From the NCBI GenBank assembly GCA_001970955.1, contig MPUH01000099.1, positions 44,821 to 108,820 of the forward strand: a DNA stretch of 64,000 nt, read 5' to 3'. The notes beneath the pieces were generated by a model. It had not been told where the DNA came from. It saw only the letters and a program-made list of their open reading frames with translations, and ran no database searches. The position numbers and the translations under genes were made by a program. Shown here piece after piece: positions 9,875 to 19,800 of the stretch (positions within the stretch are counted from its first letter, which is position 1; the number at the start of each line of letters is the position of its first letter). Origin of the DNA: Stentor coeruleus. Its lineage: Eukaryota > Ciliophora > Heterotrichea > Heterotrichida > Stentoridae.

Positions 9875-10693
9875 ATGGCTGGCTCATTTTTACTACCTCT
9901 CTACGTGATGGTATATCAAGGGATCAAAGAATCATGGAAGTTCCAATACATCGTCCCAAGACTGACCAAGAAAGTTAAAGGGAATAGTGGATGGATGGAA
10001 GTGCGCTTTCGTCATCCATCTCCAGCAAACGTGCCAGTAAATGAGCAATTTACAGCTCGTGAGCACGCTAGACACCATTTCAAAACCCCTTATCCTTTCT
10101 CCCGTTATCATGTTAGACAATTCTGGGATCATGCTAAAGAATATGGTGTTTATAGCATAGTCAATGTTTTACCTGAACTATCGACTTTAACTCCTCAACA
10201 AGAAGCAAAATTCTTATGTTATATCAAAGGAGATGATGCTGGTAATGGAGCTAAAAGGGAAAAGTATGTTGCAACTTATAAAGAATTATCAGGGAAAAAT
10301 GATCCTAAAGAATGGTCTGAAGATAGAAGAAAGGAAATTTCTCAAGATATCAGACAGATATTTGATCCGATTATGGCTTCTGTTAATGAAAGAATCGAAC
10401 TTGATGATTGGGAAGATGCAGGAAAACCCCCTAATGAGTCTCCGTATTACTTTGGTCCAAATACTGATCTTCATGATTATGGCCTGGTGCATATGAGTTC
10501 TTATGAAATGCACCTTTATTATGAACTTGAAAGGTATATTGAGCAGTTTAGGGATGTTATGGATTATGAGGCTGTACCTACAGTTGAAGGTAATGCTGGG
10601 AACTGGCAAATACTTAATGACTCCCATAGACCTGACCAGCAAAAAGAAGTTGCTAGGAATTTGAAGCAAAGGAATATTAAGACTATAAGTTAG
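9875..10693 (+). CDS. Hypothetical protein, 272 aa
   Basis: Not recognised. The N-terminus (MAGSFLLPLYVMVYQGIKES) is mildly hydrophobic and could be a short membrane anchor or targeting segment. The rest is soluble and rich in His, Arg and aromatic residues (MEVRFRHPSPANVP, REHARHHFKTPYPFSRYHVRQFW), with an acidic helical C-terminus. There is no zinc motif or catalytic signature I can name. The composition resembles ciliate-specific mitochondrial complex subunits, but that is only an impression. The gene is intact, intron-free and preceded by CTTATAATACTAAA. Confidence 0.75.
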   Translation: MAGSFLLPLYVMVYQGIKESWKFQYIVPRLTKKVKGNSGWMEVRFRHPSPANVPVNEQFTAREHARHHFKTPYPFSRYHVRQFWDHAKEYGVYSIVNVLPELSTLTPQQEAKFLCYIKGDDAGNGAKREKYVATYKELSGKNDPKEWSEDRRKEISQDIRQIFDPIMASVNERIELDDWEDAGKPPNESPYYFGPNTDLHDYGLVHMSSYEMHLYYELERYIEQFRDVMDYEAVPTVEGNAGNWQILNDSHRPDQQKEVARNLKQRNIKTIS

Positions 10694-11089
10694 TCTAATA
10701 GTTTTTAGATAAGATTTAGAAGAGTTTGCAAAGGGTTTTGGGAAGGCGAATATTGTTTGTTTAAGATTGTAGGATGGATTATTAGAGGGTTAAGAGGGAA
10801 AGGAGTTTATTTTAATTTTTGAATTTTGAAAAGTGAAATTAGGAAAATAAGTTTTTGGCTTGTTAAGAGTGGAATATTAGAATTTTTAGTGAATATAAGA
10901 TGAATAACAGATTAATAATTGCTTATATACTATGATTATAAGAGTTATGAAAGTAAAATAGAATAATAAAAAATTAGGTAGGAGGTGAGTTTTTAAGTTG
11001 AAAGAATATTTATTTTCTTGTACTACGATTTTCAGTTTATTTTTTTTAACCCAATATAAAATAAAATAATCTAATCTCTATAAATCCCT
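10694..11089. other. Intergenic spacer, no gene seen
   Basis: About 400 bp. The 3' half of the preceding gene's flank is strongly G-rich and C-poor on the plus strand, then gives way to AT-rich DNA before SF3A1. TATAAA occurs shortly before the SF3A1 ATG. No ORF or repeat. Confidence 0.5.
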
Positions 11090-12634
11090 ATGCAAGATAA
11101 TGATGTAATAGTTCCACCCGATGACATCCAGGCTCTAATAGAGAAAACTGCAGAGTTCGTGGCCAGAAACGGAAGCGCAATCGAGGCCAAGATTTGGGAA
11201 ACCCAGAAAAGTAACCCAAAATTTAGCTTTCTAAAGCACGGGGACATATACCGAAGTTTTTATGAACAGAAAATCCATGAGTATGTAGAAAAATTCGAAT
11301 TAGAAGAACTCGAAGAAAGTGAAGAGCATATAGATCAACAAAATCATGATACCAAAGAACCTGAACCAAATCCATTTTGTTTAAAACACCCAATGATCGC
11401 GAAAATTGATATGGATATGATCAAAACCACAGCACTTTTCACAGCAAAAAATGGGAAAAACTTCTGGATGGGTCTAAGCGAGCGTGAGTCTAAAAACCCA
11501 CAATTTTCATTTCTCAAGCCTAGCCATGCACTTTTTAGCTACTTCACATCTTTAGTCGAATCATATTCTCGTTGCCTTCTCCCTAAGCTTGATGATATTA
11601 AAAACCTTCAAAGAAATCTTTCTGATCGAGAATCAATACTTCAAAGGTGTTTAGAAAGGTTTTCATATGAGAAAAATCTAGAAAAAAACCAAAGGAGCAA
11701 AGAAGAAATGGAAGAGGAAGAAAGACAGCAAATGTCAATGATTGATTGGCATGATTTTGTAGTTGTTGAGACTATAGACTTTGCTGATGAAGAAATTTTA
11801 CCTCCTCCTGCTGATCCTAATGTTGTTCAAACAATGAGTATGCCTTTATCAAGAGATCTTGATATGCCAATAAAAAAAGAACAAAAAGTTGATAAAGGTT
11901 TTGTTGGGGACATATCTCAATATACACAAAAATGCCCAATTTGTAGAGATATGATTCCTGTTGATGATTTTGAAAAGCATATAAAATTAGAGATTTTAGA
12001 CCCAAAATATAAGCAAGAAAAGGAGATGCAGAAACTTAGAGAAAAGGAACAAGCTTTTGCTAGTGGGTCTGAGATTTATAGAAACTTACAGAATCTGTCA
12101 AAACAAAGACCTGATATTGGTGATTCGAATAACTATGGTTTGGGAAGGGGTGAAATTGGGCAGAAAGGAGGCATGGCTATGAATATGCAGATGGCTGGGA
12201 ATAGAATTGATTCGAGGGGGATGGGTGGACAGTTACTTGGACCTAGTCTTCAAGCACAAGCTGTTGTTGATAAATCTCAGCATAGAAATACTGAAGAGAT
12301 ACTACCTAATTTATTACCTGAAAAGCAATGGGCTCAGATGCACCAAGGGTCTGTACCGCTACATATACAAATTCCAACAGAAGGTGGTGATCCTAACTGG
12401 GGCTTCAGAGGTCAGATTCTCCAAATATCTGTTGATATCAAACAATTAGTAGGAGAAATCAAAAGCCAACTTTCAGAAATCCTAGGAGGAATGCCAATTC
12501 AAAAAATGAAACTTAAAAATAACATCCACAGTGTTTTAAAAGATCAAAATACTCTCGCTCACTATAACATCCTCCCAGCTTCTATAGTGGAATTAGCCAT
12601 AAAAGAACGTGGCGGTCGTAGGAAAAATTATTAA
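11090..12634 (+). CDS. SF3A1: Splicing factor 3A subunit 1 (PRP21/SF3a120)
   Basis: Subunit of the U2 snRNP SF3a complex, acting in branch-site recognition. The 514-aa protein has two SURP modules (residues ~12-62, KTAEFVARNGSAIEAK..NPKFSFLK, and ~105-160, TTALFTAKNGKNFWMG..NPQFSFLK). A central DWHDFVVVETIDFADEE block and a CPICRDMIPVDDFEKHIKLE segment follow, then a C-terminal ubiquitin-like fold (ISVDIKQLVGEIKSQL to YNILPASIVELAI). Order and spacing match the family, though the protein is shorter than the human one. It is noteworthy in a genome whose introns are 15 nt, since it shows the U2 SF3a machinery is kept. Only 49 bp separate its stop from the next gene. Confidence 0.95.
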   Translation: MQDNDVIVPPDDIQALIEKTAEFVARNGSAIEAKIWETQKSNPKFSFLKHGDIYRSFYEQKIHEYVEKFELEELEESEEHIDQQNHDTKEPEPNPFCLKHPMIAKIDMDMIKTTALFTAKNGKNFWMGLSERESKNPQFSFLKPSHALFSYFTSLVESYSRCLLPKLDDIKNLQRNLSDRESILQRCLERFSYEKNLEKNQRSKEEMEEEERQQMSMIDWHDFVVVETIDFADEEILPPPADPNVVQTMSMPLSRDLDMPIKKEQKVDKGFVGDISQYTQKCPICRDMIPVDDFEKHIKLEILDPKYKQEKEMQKLREKEQAFASGSEIYRNLQNLSKQRPDIGDSNNYGLGRGEIGQKGGMAMNMQMAGNRIDSRGMGGQLLGPSLQAQAVVDKSQHRNTEEILPNLLPEKQWAQMHQGSVPLHIQIPTEGGDPNWGFRGQILQISVDIKQLVGEIKSQLSEILGGMPIQKMKLKNNIHSVLKDQNTLAHYNILPASIVELAIKERGGRRKNY

Positions 12635-12683
12635 ATCTTTAACTAGGGATAATCCATATTAGCTCTGCCCAGTCCATATAATA

Positions 12684-15600
12684 ATGAAAAAAACCAAAGA
12701 AAACATTAAGGTTTGCATAAGAATGCGGCCTCTGCTCCGACCTTATGAAGATGAGGAGATTTGGAATATTGACAAAAACACCATAACGTCAAGGCCTTCT
12801 CAGTTAGCCCCAATGGACCTATCAACCGCATCTTTTACTAGTTTAAAAGAAAGAGATATAAGACGTAGGTATGTTGACACTTTAGGTCCAAACTCGTTTA
12901 CATTTGATCATATATACTCAATTACAGATATGTCTGAAAAAATATATAATGATATCTGTAAACCAATCATTGAATACATAATGCAAGGCTTTAATGGAGC
13001 AGTGTTCATGTATGGCCAAACCACTTCTGGTAAAACTTACACCATGCTTGGAAGACCTGACCTTCCAGGCATCCTTCCTTTATCAATAAAAGATATCTTT
13101 TCCATAGCAAACAACTCCCAAAGTAACTACACCATCTGGGTATCCTACTTAGAAATCTACAACGAGGTAATAAACGACCTCCTTGTTCCAACAAGCACAA
13201 ATTTGAAAATCAAAGAAAACCGTGAAAATGTTTACATCCAAGACCTCAGTAAATATGAAGTTAAAACTTTTGATCAAGTTATTCTTATTATGAACTACGG
13301 AGAAGAGCACAGAATGTATCGTGAAACCAGTATTCATGAGCATTCCAGTCGCTCACACACAATTTTCCGTGTGTACGTAGAATACAAAGAAGGAACTTCA
13401 TATAAATATGGATGTCTAAATCTAGTTGATCTAGCAGGAAGTGAAAGACTAAACGAATTTGAAGTTAAAGGCCAGGAACAACTTGGTGAAACCGGACATA
13501 TCAACAAATCTTTATTTATATTATCAAATGTTATAAACAAACTTGCAGAAGGTCGTCAGCAACATATTCCATATAGAGATTCAAAATTGACTAGAATCCT
13601 ATCTCAAGCTCTTGGAGGGAATTCTTTATCAGCAATAATCTGCACAATTTCCCCAGCAGCTATGAATCTTAATCAAACTTTATCAACTTTACGTTTTGCC
13701 ACAAGAGCGAAAACAGTGCAAAATGATGTTCATGTCAATGAATATGTTGATCAAGATACCTCATCAGCTCAGTTAAAATTTGAATTATTAAAAGTTAAAG
13801 AACAATTAGAACAATCTAAGTTTTCAAATAGTAAAATCGAAGCTCAAAATAGAGAATTGATGAAACAGTTACAAGCTTATATAGAAGAAGCTAGACAAGC
13901 AAAGGATCATTTGAAGATGTTTAAAACTGAAAATAGGGATCAAGCAAGTAGTAGTTTATTAGAAGAACTTGAGGAAGAAAGGGCGAAAAGGATGCAGTTG
14001 GAAAAGGAATTTGAGGCACAAAATCAACAATTGCTGAATTTAATGAAAAATTATGAGGAAAATATGGATGGAAGAACACAACCGCCACCTGCTGAGATTT
14101 ATTTTATTGATAATATGATTATGACTATTGAAAACGAACTTGCCCAAGAGCTATCAACAAGCATTATATGGGGAGATAAGTCTAAAGATTTAGCTTTGAG
14201 TTATAGACAAGATATTACTGAATTACAGGACCAATATTCAACAGCATTATCACAATTGCTTAAGGAATCTATACAAATCCCATCACCAGCTTCATCTGTG
14301 AACAATGAAAAAGAAATTATTTTTTATGATATAAAGCCTGATTTCGCAGATATTATAAAAGAATTTAAAGGTCAAAGTGAAAACTCTGAATATTTTATGA
14401 AGAAGCTTAAGTCACAATATGAGAGTTATTTAGAACAAATTGATGCTAGACATGAAGAAGCTAGGAGTAGCCTTGAAGCTTATTATCAGAATCAAATCAG
14501 CAAGCCGCATTTAGATAAAAATGCTATAAATAATCTAGCCTCACAGCATAATGAGATGCTACAGGAACTTAAGAGTCAGAATCAGGAGGTTGTTGAAGAA
14601 GTTGAAAAAGCATATATGGAAGCATTGAAAGTGTTTAATCAGACTTTAACCCCACGGCTTAAGGAAAAGTCTAAGGATTCACCAAGAATATCAGTGCAGT
14701 ATATCCCAAATAGCCTTGTGCCAAATGAAGGAATCGGTTTTTCATGGGGTTCAGGAAAAGATGGTAGGTGTGGAACAGGTATTGAAGACCCTGTGACTTC
14801 TCCTTTCAGGATCTTCAAAGACAACACCCTGCTCGTAAGCCTTAAATGCGGTTTCCACCATTCAGCTGCAGTGACTAATGATGGTAAAGTTTACACATGG
14901 GGTAGAGGCTTATTTGGACAATTAGGTCATGGTAACAACGAAATATACAAAATCCCAACTGTCATCTCTAGTCTTGAAGGTATAAAAATAATCCAAGTCT
15001 CATGTGGTTGGCAGCATACAATGTGTTTATCCAACACAGGTAAAGTTTATTCATGGGGCTATGGCGAAGATGGACAACTAGGTCATGGAGATTGTAAAGA
15101 TTATCTATCTCCTAAAGAAATTGCAGCTTTTCATAATATCCAAGTCAATATAATTTCTTGTGGGCATTCACATTCTGCAGCTATTGGTGATAAAAAACTT
15201 TATATATGGGGCTGTAATCCAGACTCAAGATGTTTTGTGACAACAACTGAACCAGTTCATACTCCATATAAAGTTTTAAATATAACAAAGCCATCTTTTG
15301 TTGATTTAGGGGTAAATCATTCTGCTGTAGTAAATGAAGAAGGGAAAGTTTTTATGGCTGGACTTGGACAAGAAGGACAGCTTGGGATGAGTTCGACAGG
15401 TTTTGTACAAATGTATGAACATCCTTTATTTGGAGAAAAAAACAAAGCTGAAATGGCTGCTTGTGGTGATGCTTTTACACTTATTATGAATTGGAGAGGT
15501 GAAGTTTATTCATTTGGGAAAGGAGTTCATGGAAGAATAGGAAGAGGAAGTACTGAAGAAATTTATGAGCCAGGGGTTGTTAAATTGCCTGAAGCTGTTA

Positions 15601-15800
15601 AGTCGATTAGTGCTGGGTGTAGACATGCTAGTGCAGTTGGGGTTTCAGGAAGTTTGTATGTGTGGGGGTTTAATTATTATCATCAGCTTGGCTTGAATTC
15701 TGAAGACAAAGATGTTGATTTTCCTGTCAAAGCTGGGCTAGACAAAGTTATTGCTGTGTCTTGTGGCTATTTCCACACCATGGCGCTTAAGGGCAATTAG
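12684..15800 (+). CDS. Kinesin-7-like motor fused to an RCC1 propeller
   Basis: 1,038 aa. Residues 1-350 are a kinesin motor with P-loop GQTTSGKT (111-118), switch I HSSRSHT, switch II LVDLAGSER and HIPYRDSKLTRIL. The SYLEIYNEVINDLL stretch and GEEHR loop resemble the CENP-E/KIN-7 group. Residues ~370-660 are predicted coiled coil. Residues ~685-1036 hold seven RCC1-type blades, each with a WG or G centre (GFSWGSG, VYTWGRG, VYSWGYG, LYIWGCN, VFMAGLG, VYSFGKG, LYVWGFN), enough for a complete propeller. The N-terminal motor should walk to plus ends. The propeller may bind cargo or chromatin; whether it has Ran exchange activity is unknown. There is one clean frame, so the fusion is not an assembly effect: no N lies inside. 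The ATG follows CATATAATA. Confidence 0.95.
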   Translation: MKKTKENIKVCIRMRPLLRPYEDEEIWNIDKNTITSRPSQLAPMDLSTASFTSLKERDIRRRYVDTLGPNSFTFDHIYSITDMSEKIYNDICKPIIEYIMQGFNGAVFMYGQTTSGKTYTMLGRPDLPGILPLSIKDIFSIANNSQSNYTIWVSYLEIYNEVINDLLVPTSTNLKIKENRENVYIQDLSKYEVKTFDQVILIMNYGEEHRMYRETSIHEHSSRSHTIFRVYVEYKEGTSYKYGCLNLVDLAGSERLNEFEVKGQEQLGETGHINKSLFILSNVINKLAEGRQQHIPYRDSKLTRILSQALGGNSLSAIICTISPAAMNLNQTLSTLRFATRAKTVQNDVHVNEYVDQDTSSAQLKFELLKVKEQLEQSKFSNSKIEAQNRELMKQLQAYIEEARQAKDHLKMFKTENRDQASSSLLEELEEERAKRMQLEKEFEAQNQQLLNLMKNYEENMDGRTQPPPAEIYFIDNMIMTIENELAQELSTSIIWGDKSKDLALSYRQDITELQDQYSTALSQLLKESIQIPSPASSVNNEKEIIFYDIKPDFADIIKEFKGQSENSEYFMKKLKSQYESYLEQIDARHEEARSSLEAYYQNQISKPHLDKNAINNLASQHNEMLQELKSQNQEVVEEVEKAYMEALKVFNQTLTPRLKEKSKDSPRISVQYIPNSLVPNEGIGFSWGSGKDGRCGTGIEDPVTSPFRIFKDNTLLVSLKCGFHHSAAVTNDGKVYTWGRGLFGQLGHGNNEIYKIPTVISSLEGIKIIQVSCGWQHTMCLSNTGKVYSWGYGEDGQLGHGDCKDYLSPKEIAAFHNIQVNIISCGHSHSAAIGDKKLYIWGCNPDSRCFVTTTEPVHTPYKVLNITKPSFVDLGVNHSAVVNEEGKVFMAGLGQEGQLGMSSTGFVQMYEHPLFGEKNKAEMAACGDAFTLIMNWRGEVYSFGKGVHGRIGRGSTEEIYEPGVVKLPEAVKSISAGCRHASAVGVSGSLYVWGFNYYHQLGLNSEDKDVDFPVKAGLDKVIAVSCGYFHTMALKGN

Positions 15801-16219
15801 AATTTTAAGACCAGAAGTAATAGAAATAATAGGATTTTGATGGATTAGTTAGGATGGAATATTGATATTCTTTGTATTGGATGAAGGCTTTTTTTTTATG
15901 TGATTTGATTAAAGATGTGGAGATTTGGTTTTTTGATAGATAGTATCTTATAANAGATGGAATATTGATATTCTTTGTATTGGATGAAGGCGTTTTTTTT
16001 ATGTGATTTGATTAAAGATGTGGAGATTTGGTTTTTTGATAGATAGTATCTTATAAAGTGGATAAAAAGATGAATGAATGGGAATATAGGATATTGAGTA
16101 ATAGTATTAGGATTAAAAGTTTTTATTTTATAATGATCATCCTTTTAATATTTAAGCATCTCTCAAAGCAATAAAACCCAAAATCTCTTAAAATCCTCAC
16201 AAAAAATTTTTCTGTAATA
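15801..16219. other. Intergenic spacer with N-joined duplication
   Basis: G-rich, C-poor 3' flank of the kinesin gene, repeated across the N at 15954. It then turns C-richer toward the RING gene. No coding or RNA signal. Confidence 0.55.
15853..16056. repeat. N-joined direct duplication (assembly join)
   Basis: Two copies of about 101 bp flank the N at 15954, differing at one position (gaaggctttt versus gaaggcgttt). Noncoding. Confidence 0.85.
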
Positions 16220-18289
16220 ATGGACATCACTTGTGAAGTCTGCTTACAGCAATATACAACCAAGTCCCGCAAGCCCCGTTTTCTCCCATGCGGGCACACT
16301 TTCTGCAATGAATGCTTACTTAAAATAATCACCAAGCCTGAGCTTATTTGTCCTATTTGCAATACTTCCTGGATCCAAGTTGACTCAATTGATAATCTCG
16401 GTATCAACTATTCCCTCCTAAGTATTCTTCAGCCTCGAGAAATCCTGTGCACTAATCATCCATCAGAAATCGCTGATTGCCTAAACCCTCACACATTATC
16501 AGCCTTATGTTCAGAATGCTCAAATTCCAACAAATCCTCTAACCTTATCTATATGGATACAGCAACTAAATGGCTGATATCCGAAGCAAAAAATTACTTA
16601 TCATTAGATATTCCCCCAGAATATAAAAAAAAAGTTAGTCAAATCAAAACCTATCCAAACCAACAAAAATTTGAGATTTTAAAAGAACTTAAAGATATTA
16701 CGAATAAAATATTCTGTGATTTCCATGCTGATAATGAGGCTATTGGGTTTTGTTTGAATAATGGTGAAGCATATTGCCAAGGATGCTGCAGGGGTTTTGA
16801 TAATGATACAGTTGATATAAAAGTTTTGGAGTTTACAGAAACATTGGCTAAAAGGATTGTCAGACTTCGAAGGATATGCAATGTCAGCCTGATACCACCA
16901 AAGCTTGGGAAGTCATATGATGAGTTGAGTGCTTTAGGTCCAAAAGAACTTGTTATTTTTTATAAAGAGTTTTTAGCTTTGAAACTCAGCCCGACAGCAG
17001 TTTTGAATAATACTACATGTCCAGGATGTCAGAGGATATATAATCTTAATAACATGCCTATGATATTAGCATGTTCTGGTATGCACTGTGTGTGTTTTGC
17101 ATGTGTTGTAGGGAAAAACTCAGTAATTTGTCCAGTGGATAAGTCTAGCAACTCAGTAGACTTGATAACCCCGCTTTATGATGCGATGAACCCTTTGGCT
17201 AAATGCTCGAAATGCAAAGAAAACTATGACTTGAAAACCAAAATCCCTAAAAGTTTACCATGTGGGCAAATCATATGCTTAGAATGCTTGAAAAGATATT
17301 ATATAATCCCAAATAAACATCATTGTGATTACTGCAACGGCACCCACGCCTCAATGGTTGCTTTATCAAACTCTGAGTTTTTTATATCCCTTATTATGGC
17401 ACATATAATGTATTGTTCTTTACATAGAAATCATGTTGCTGTTTTATTATTACCAGAAACACTTGAGACTATGTGTAAGGATTGTTCGCCTTTGTCAGAT
17501 CAAATCAAAATCAATTTGACTGGAAAAAATATTGTTGTTACTAATGTGCTTAATGAAATTTATAGTAGAAAACTTGCTAATTCTGAGTTTCGGGCTAATG
17601 TTAATCTTAATTTAGACGCTTTTAGCAAACTGAGCAATCAGGGGAAAATTGATCTTATAAGAGAAGGGGTGAGGCCTGAAAATAAAGATTCACTTAGAAC
17701 GAAATTACCTAAAGGAATAAGACTTGATGAGAAAAAAGTTGATGAAAACTCAGAAATGTCGTATTTGTATAGGTTTTATAGTGTTATGCCTCCTGAGGAA
17801 GTTGATGAGAATTTTAGGTTTGTGTCTAAGCCTTGGGTTATTGAAGTAGATAAGGATCAAGTTGAGGCAGTTAGTTTTAAGTGTGATAGGAATATTGTGC
17901 TGTGTGGAGTGGGGATTGGTAAAGGGGTTGACCAGAGAGAAACAGCTTTGGAGAGGATTCAAATTTTTAAAGGAAAGTCTATGGCGGAAGGGCAGTGCAG
18001 AATTGAGACCAAGGGTATGAAATTTATACAGAAAGATATTGTGGAAGATTGTATGCTTGAGTCTCCATTAGAAATACCTCGAGAAACAGACTTTACAATT
18101 TTGGTAAAAATCAAAGGGGTGCTTATTTACCGAGGCAACCCATTTGACCTAAAAGAAGTCCAGGCAGGATCTGACGGGTGTATATTCGAGTTCAGTGAAC
18201 CTGAAAACGTAGGTCAATACTACGTAAACGGACAGCATGATATAAACGGCCCAATAATCAAACTCCTCTACAAGCTCAAAAATACCTAA
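16220..18289 (+). CDS. Multi-RING protein with C-terminal PHR domain, probable E3 ligase
   Basis: 689 aa. It has a classical N-terminal RING (CEVCLQQY..LPCGHTFCNECLLK..CPICNTSW, residues ~4-50), then a B-box-like Cys/His cluster around CDFHADNEAIGFCLNNGEAYC. A degenerate second RING-like cluster follows (CPGCQRIY..CFACVVG..CPVD, ~269-315), then a third (CSKCKENYDLKTKIPKSLPCGQIICLECLKRYY..CDYC, ~330-375). The last ~150 residues (AVSFKCDRNIVLCGVGIGKG to GPIIKLLYKL) fit the PHR fold of highwire/MYCBP2 and BTBD proteins. By family it should transfer ubiquitin to targets bound through the PHR domain. Targets are unknown. The ATG follows TGTAATA. Confidence 0.85.
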   Translation: MDITCEVCLQQYTTKSRKPRFLPCGHTFCNECLLKIITKPELICPICNTSWIQVDSIDNLGINYSLLSILQPREILCTNHPSEIADCLNPHTLSALCSECSNSNKSSNLIYMDTATKWLISEAKNYLSLDIPPEYKKKVSQIKTYPNQQKFEILKELKDITNKIFCDFHADNEAIGFCLNNGEAYCQGCCRGFDNDTVDIKVLEFTETLAKRIVRLRRICNVSLIPPKLGKSYDELSALGPKELVIFYKEFLALKLSPTAVLNNTTCPGCQRIYNLNNMPMILACSGMHCVCFACVVGKNSVICPVDKSSNSVDLITPLYDAMNPLAKCSKCKENYDLKTKIPKSLPCGQIICLECLKRYYIIPNKHHCDYCNGTHASMVALSNSEFFISLIMAHIMYCSLHRNHVAVLLLPETLETMCKDCSPLSDQIKINLTGKNIVVTNVLNEIYSRKLANSEFRANVNLNLDAFSKLSNQGKIDLIREGVRPENKDSLRTKLPKGIRLDEKKVDENSEMSYLYRFYSVMPPEEVDENFRFVSKPWVIEVDKDQVEAVSFKCDRNIVLCGVGIGKGVDQRETALERIQIFKGKSMAEGQCRIETKGMKFIQKDIVEDCMLESPLEIPRETDFTILVKIKGVLIYRGNPFDLKEVQAGSDGCIFEFSEPENVGQYYVNGQHDINGPIIKLLYKLKNT

Positions 18290-18365
18290 ATAATCATCCT
18301 AATCGAAATCTATCAAAATTTTATTTAATATTAATCACCCAGATATGTGTAAATCATCTCATCTC

Positions 18366-19607
18366 TTATCGATATCCTGCATTAATACCACTCCCAGTCG
18401 ACCATCTACAAATTTTCTCAAAAGGTTTATCCAAGCTATTAAATATATTCCAAAACCTCAATGTCTCATCAGCCCCCGCAGTGACAACTTGTGTACCATC
18501 AGGATTAGCACTCATATTCAAAATCCTCGCTGTATGTCCATGAAAATCCATAATCTTAGTCATTTCCCCTGATTTCCATAAGGTCAATTGATTTTGAGTA
18601 TATCCATGCGCACTCAAAATCTCTTTATCATAACGATTCCATTCTAAAGCTGAAACTTGACTTCCTGTGTCAACTGAAGATATACAACTAGCCGAAGTGC
18701 AGTCCCACATTTTTATTGTCCTATCAATACTCCCACCTCCTGATGCTAGTAAATTACGTTTCCAAGGACACCAGGCAAGAGCTTTTACTGCAGCTTTATG
18801 TTCTTTAAATTCATGTATTGGCATTGAACTTGATAAATCCCATATACAGATTTTATTATCATTAGCTCCAGATGCTAAATAATTGTTTTCAGTACTCCAT
18901 TTAAGCCCACATATTTCTTGATTATGTGATGTGTATTTGACAAAATAGTTTTGTATACGTAAATCATGGTTGATTATTAGAGAATCTCTACTACCTGAAG
19001 ATAATACATAACCATTCCATGCTAATGACGATACTCGATCTGAATGGGCTTGCATTGTACGGATTTCAGAGTTCTTCTCTATATCGATAAGTTTTATGTT
19101 GTGGGCTGAGTCGCCTATTGCTAAACACCTGCCTCCTTTCATCCAAGATACGGATGTTATTATATCATTTTGATACTCGCTAAGCATGTCAACGCAGTTT
19201 GTGTTTCCGTTCCATAGATAGAGACGGTTTTTAAGAGCTACTACGAGGATGTTTTTGTCACTCCAGGAGATTAGGTTTAGGTAATAGTCGTCAACGATGT
19301 CTGGGGCATCGAGGATTTTTTCAGCTTGTGTGGGAAAGTTACGGTTAACTTGCTGATCATAGTTAATGTTTAAGGATATTGAGTTGAATGAAGGATATGA
19401 CTCTTGTAACTTAAGAGCTTTATAAATTTGGCAATTTTCCGAAGTTTCGCTTTTGTGAGGGGTGCCCAGATCAAAACCTGGAACACATTCAAGCTTGAGG
19501 GAGTTCAAATATCGATTCTGTTTGTTTGAAAGCATAGGATTAGACGTAGCCTTACACAATGGCTGTTTCGGAGTATGAAATCCTAGACTGTGATCTTGCT
19601 TATTCAT
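18366..19607 (-). CDS. CDC20: CDC20/fizzy-family activator of the anaphase-promoting complex
   Basis: 413 aa. Binds APC/C and recruits substrates in mitosis. The hallmark ILDAPDIVDDYYLNLISW is at residues ~98-115, followed by seven WD40 repeats with SGSRDSLI, NQEICGLKWS, AVKALAWCPW, NLLASGGGSIDRTI, HGYTQNQLTLW and GADETLRFWN. AWCPW and DYYLN favour Cdc20 over Cdh1, but other stretches (DTGSQV, HGYTQNQ) are Cdh1-like. The C-box is weak (NRYLNSL at 31-37 in place of DRFIP), and the protein ends in YR, not IR. It is convergent with the RING/PHR gene, with 76 bp between stops. The start ATG is the only one that gives the full N-terminal arm. Confidence 0.93.
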   Translation of the reverse strand: MNKQDHSLGFHTPKQPLCKATSNPMLSNKQNRYLNSLKLECVPGFDLGTPHKSETSENCQIYKALKLQESYPSFNSISLNINYDQQVNRNFPTQAEKILDAPDIVDDYYLNLISWSDKNILVVALKNRLYLWNGNTNCVDMLSEYQNDIITSVSWMKGGRCLAIGDSAHNIKLIDIEKNSEIRTMQAHSDRVSSLAWNGYVLSSGSRDSLIINHDLRIQNYFVKYTSHNQEICGLKWSTENNYLASGANDNKICIWDLSSSMPIHEFKEHKAAVKALAWCPWKRNLLASGGGSIDRTIKMWDCTSASCISSVDTGSQVSALEWNRYDKEILSAHGYTQNQLTLWKSGEMTKIMDFHGHTARILNMSANPDGTQVVTAGADETLRFWNIFNSLDKPFEKICRWSTGSGINAGYR

Positions 19608-19800
19608 TTCGTTAATATAAATGGGGACCTTGAACGTTAAAATTAGAATAATTCAAAATTATATTCAAAATATTCAACCTCAACCTAAAACCATAAATTC
19701 TCCTTTAAAATCCTCATGAACTCTATAATCTCTTTATATATTACTATATTCAATTCACATTACATGTAAAACATTTTAAATTTGATTTTCTATGCTAAAC

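Noticed and set aside
9352-15954. Ns and duplications as sites of programmed DNA elimination
   Set aside because: IES excision leaves no 30-180 bp direct copies around an N. An unmerged overlap explains all eight sites more simply.
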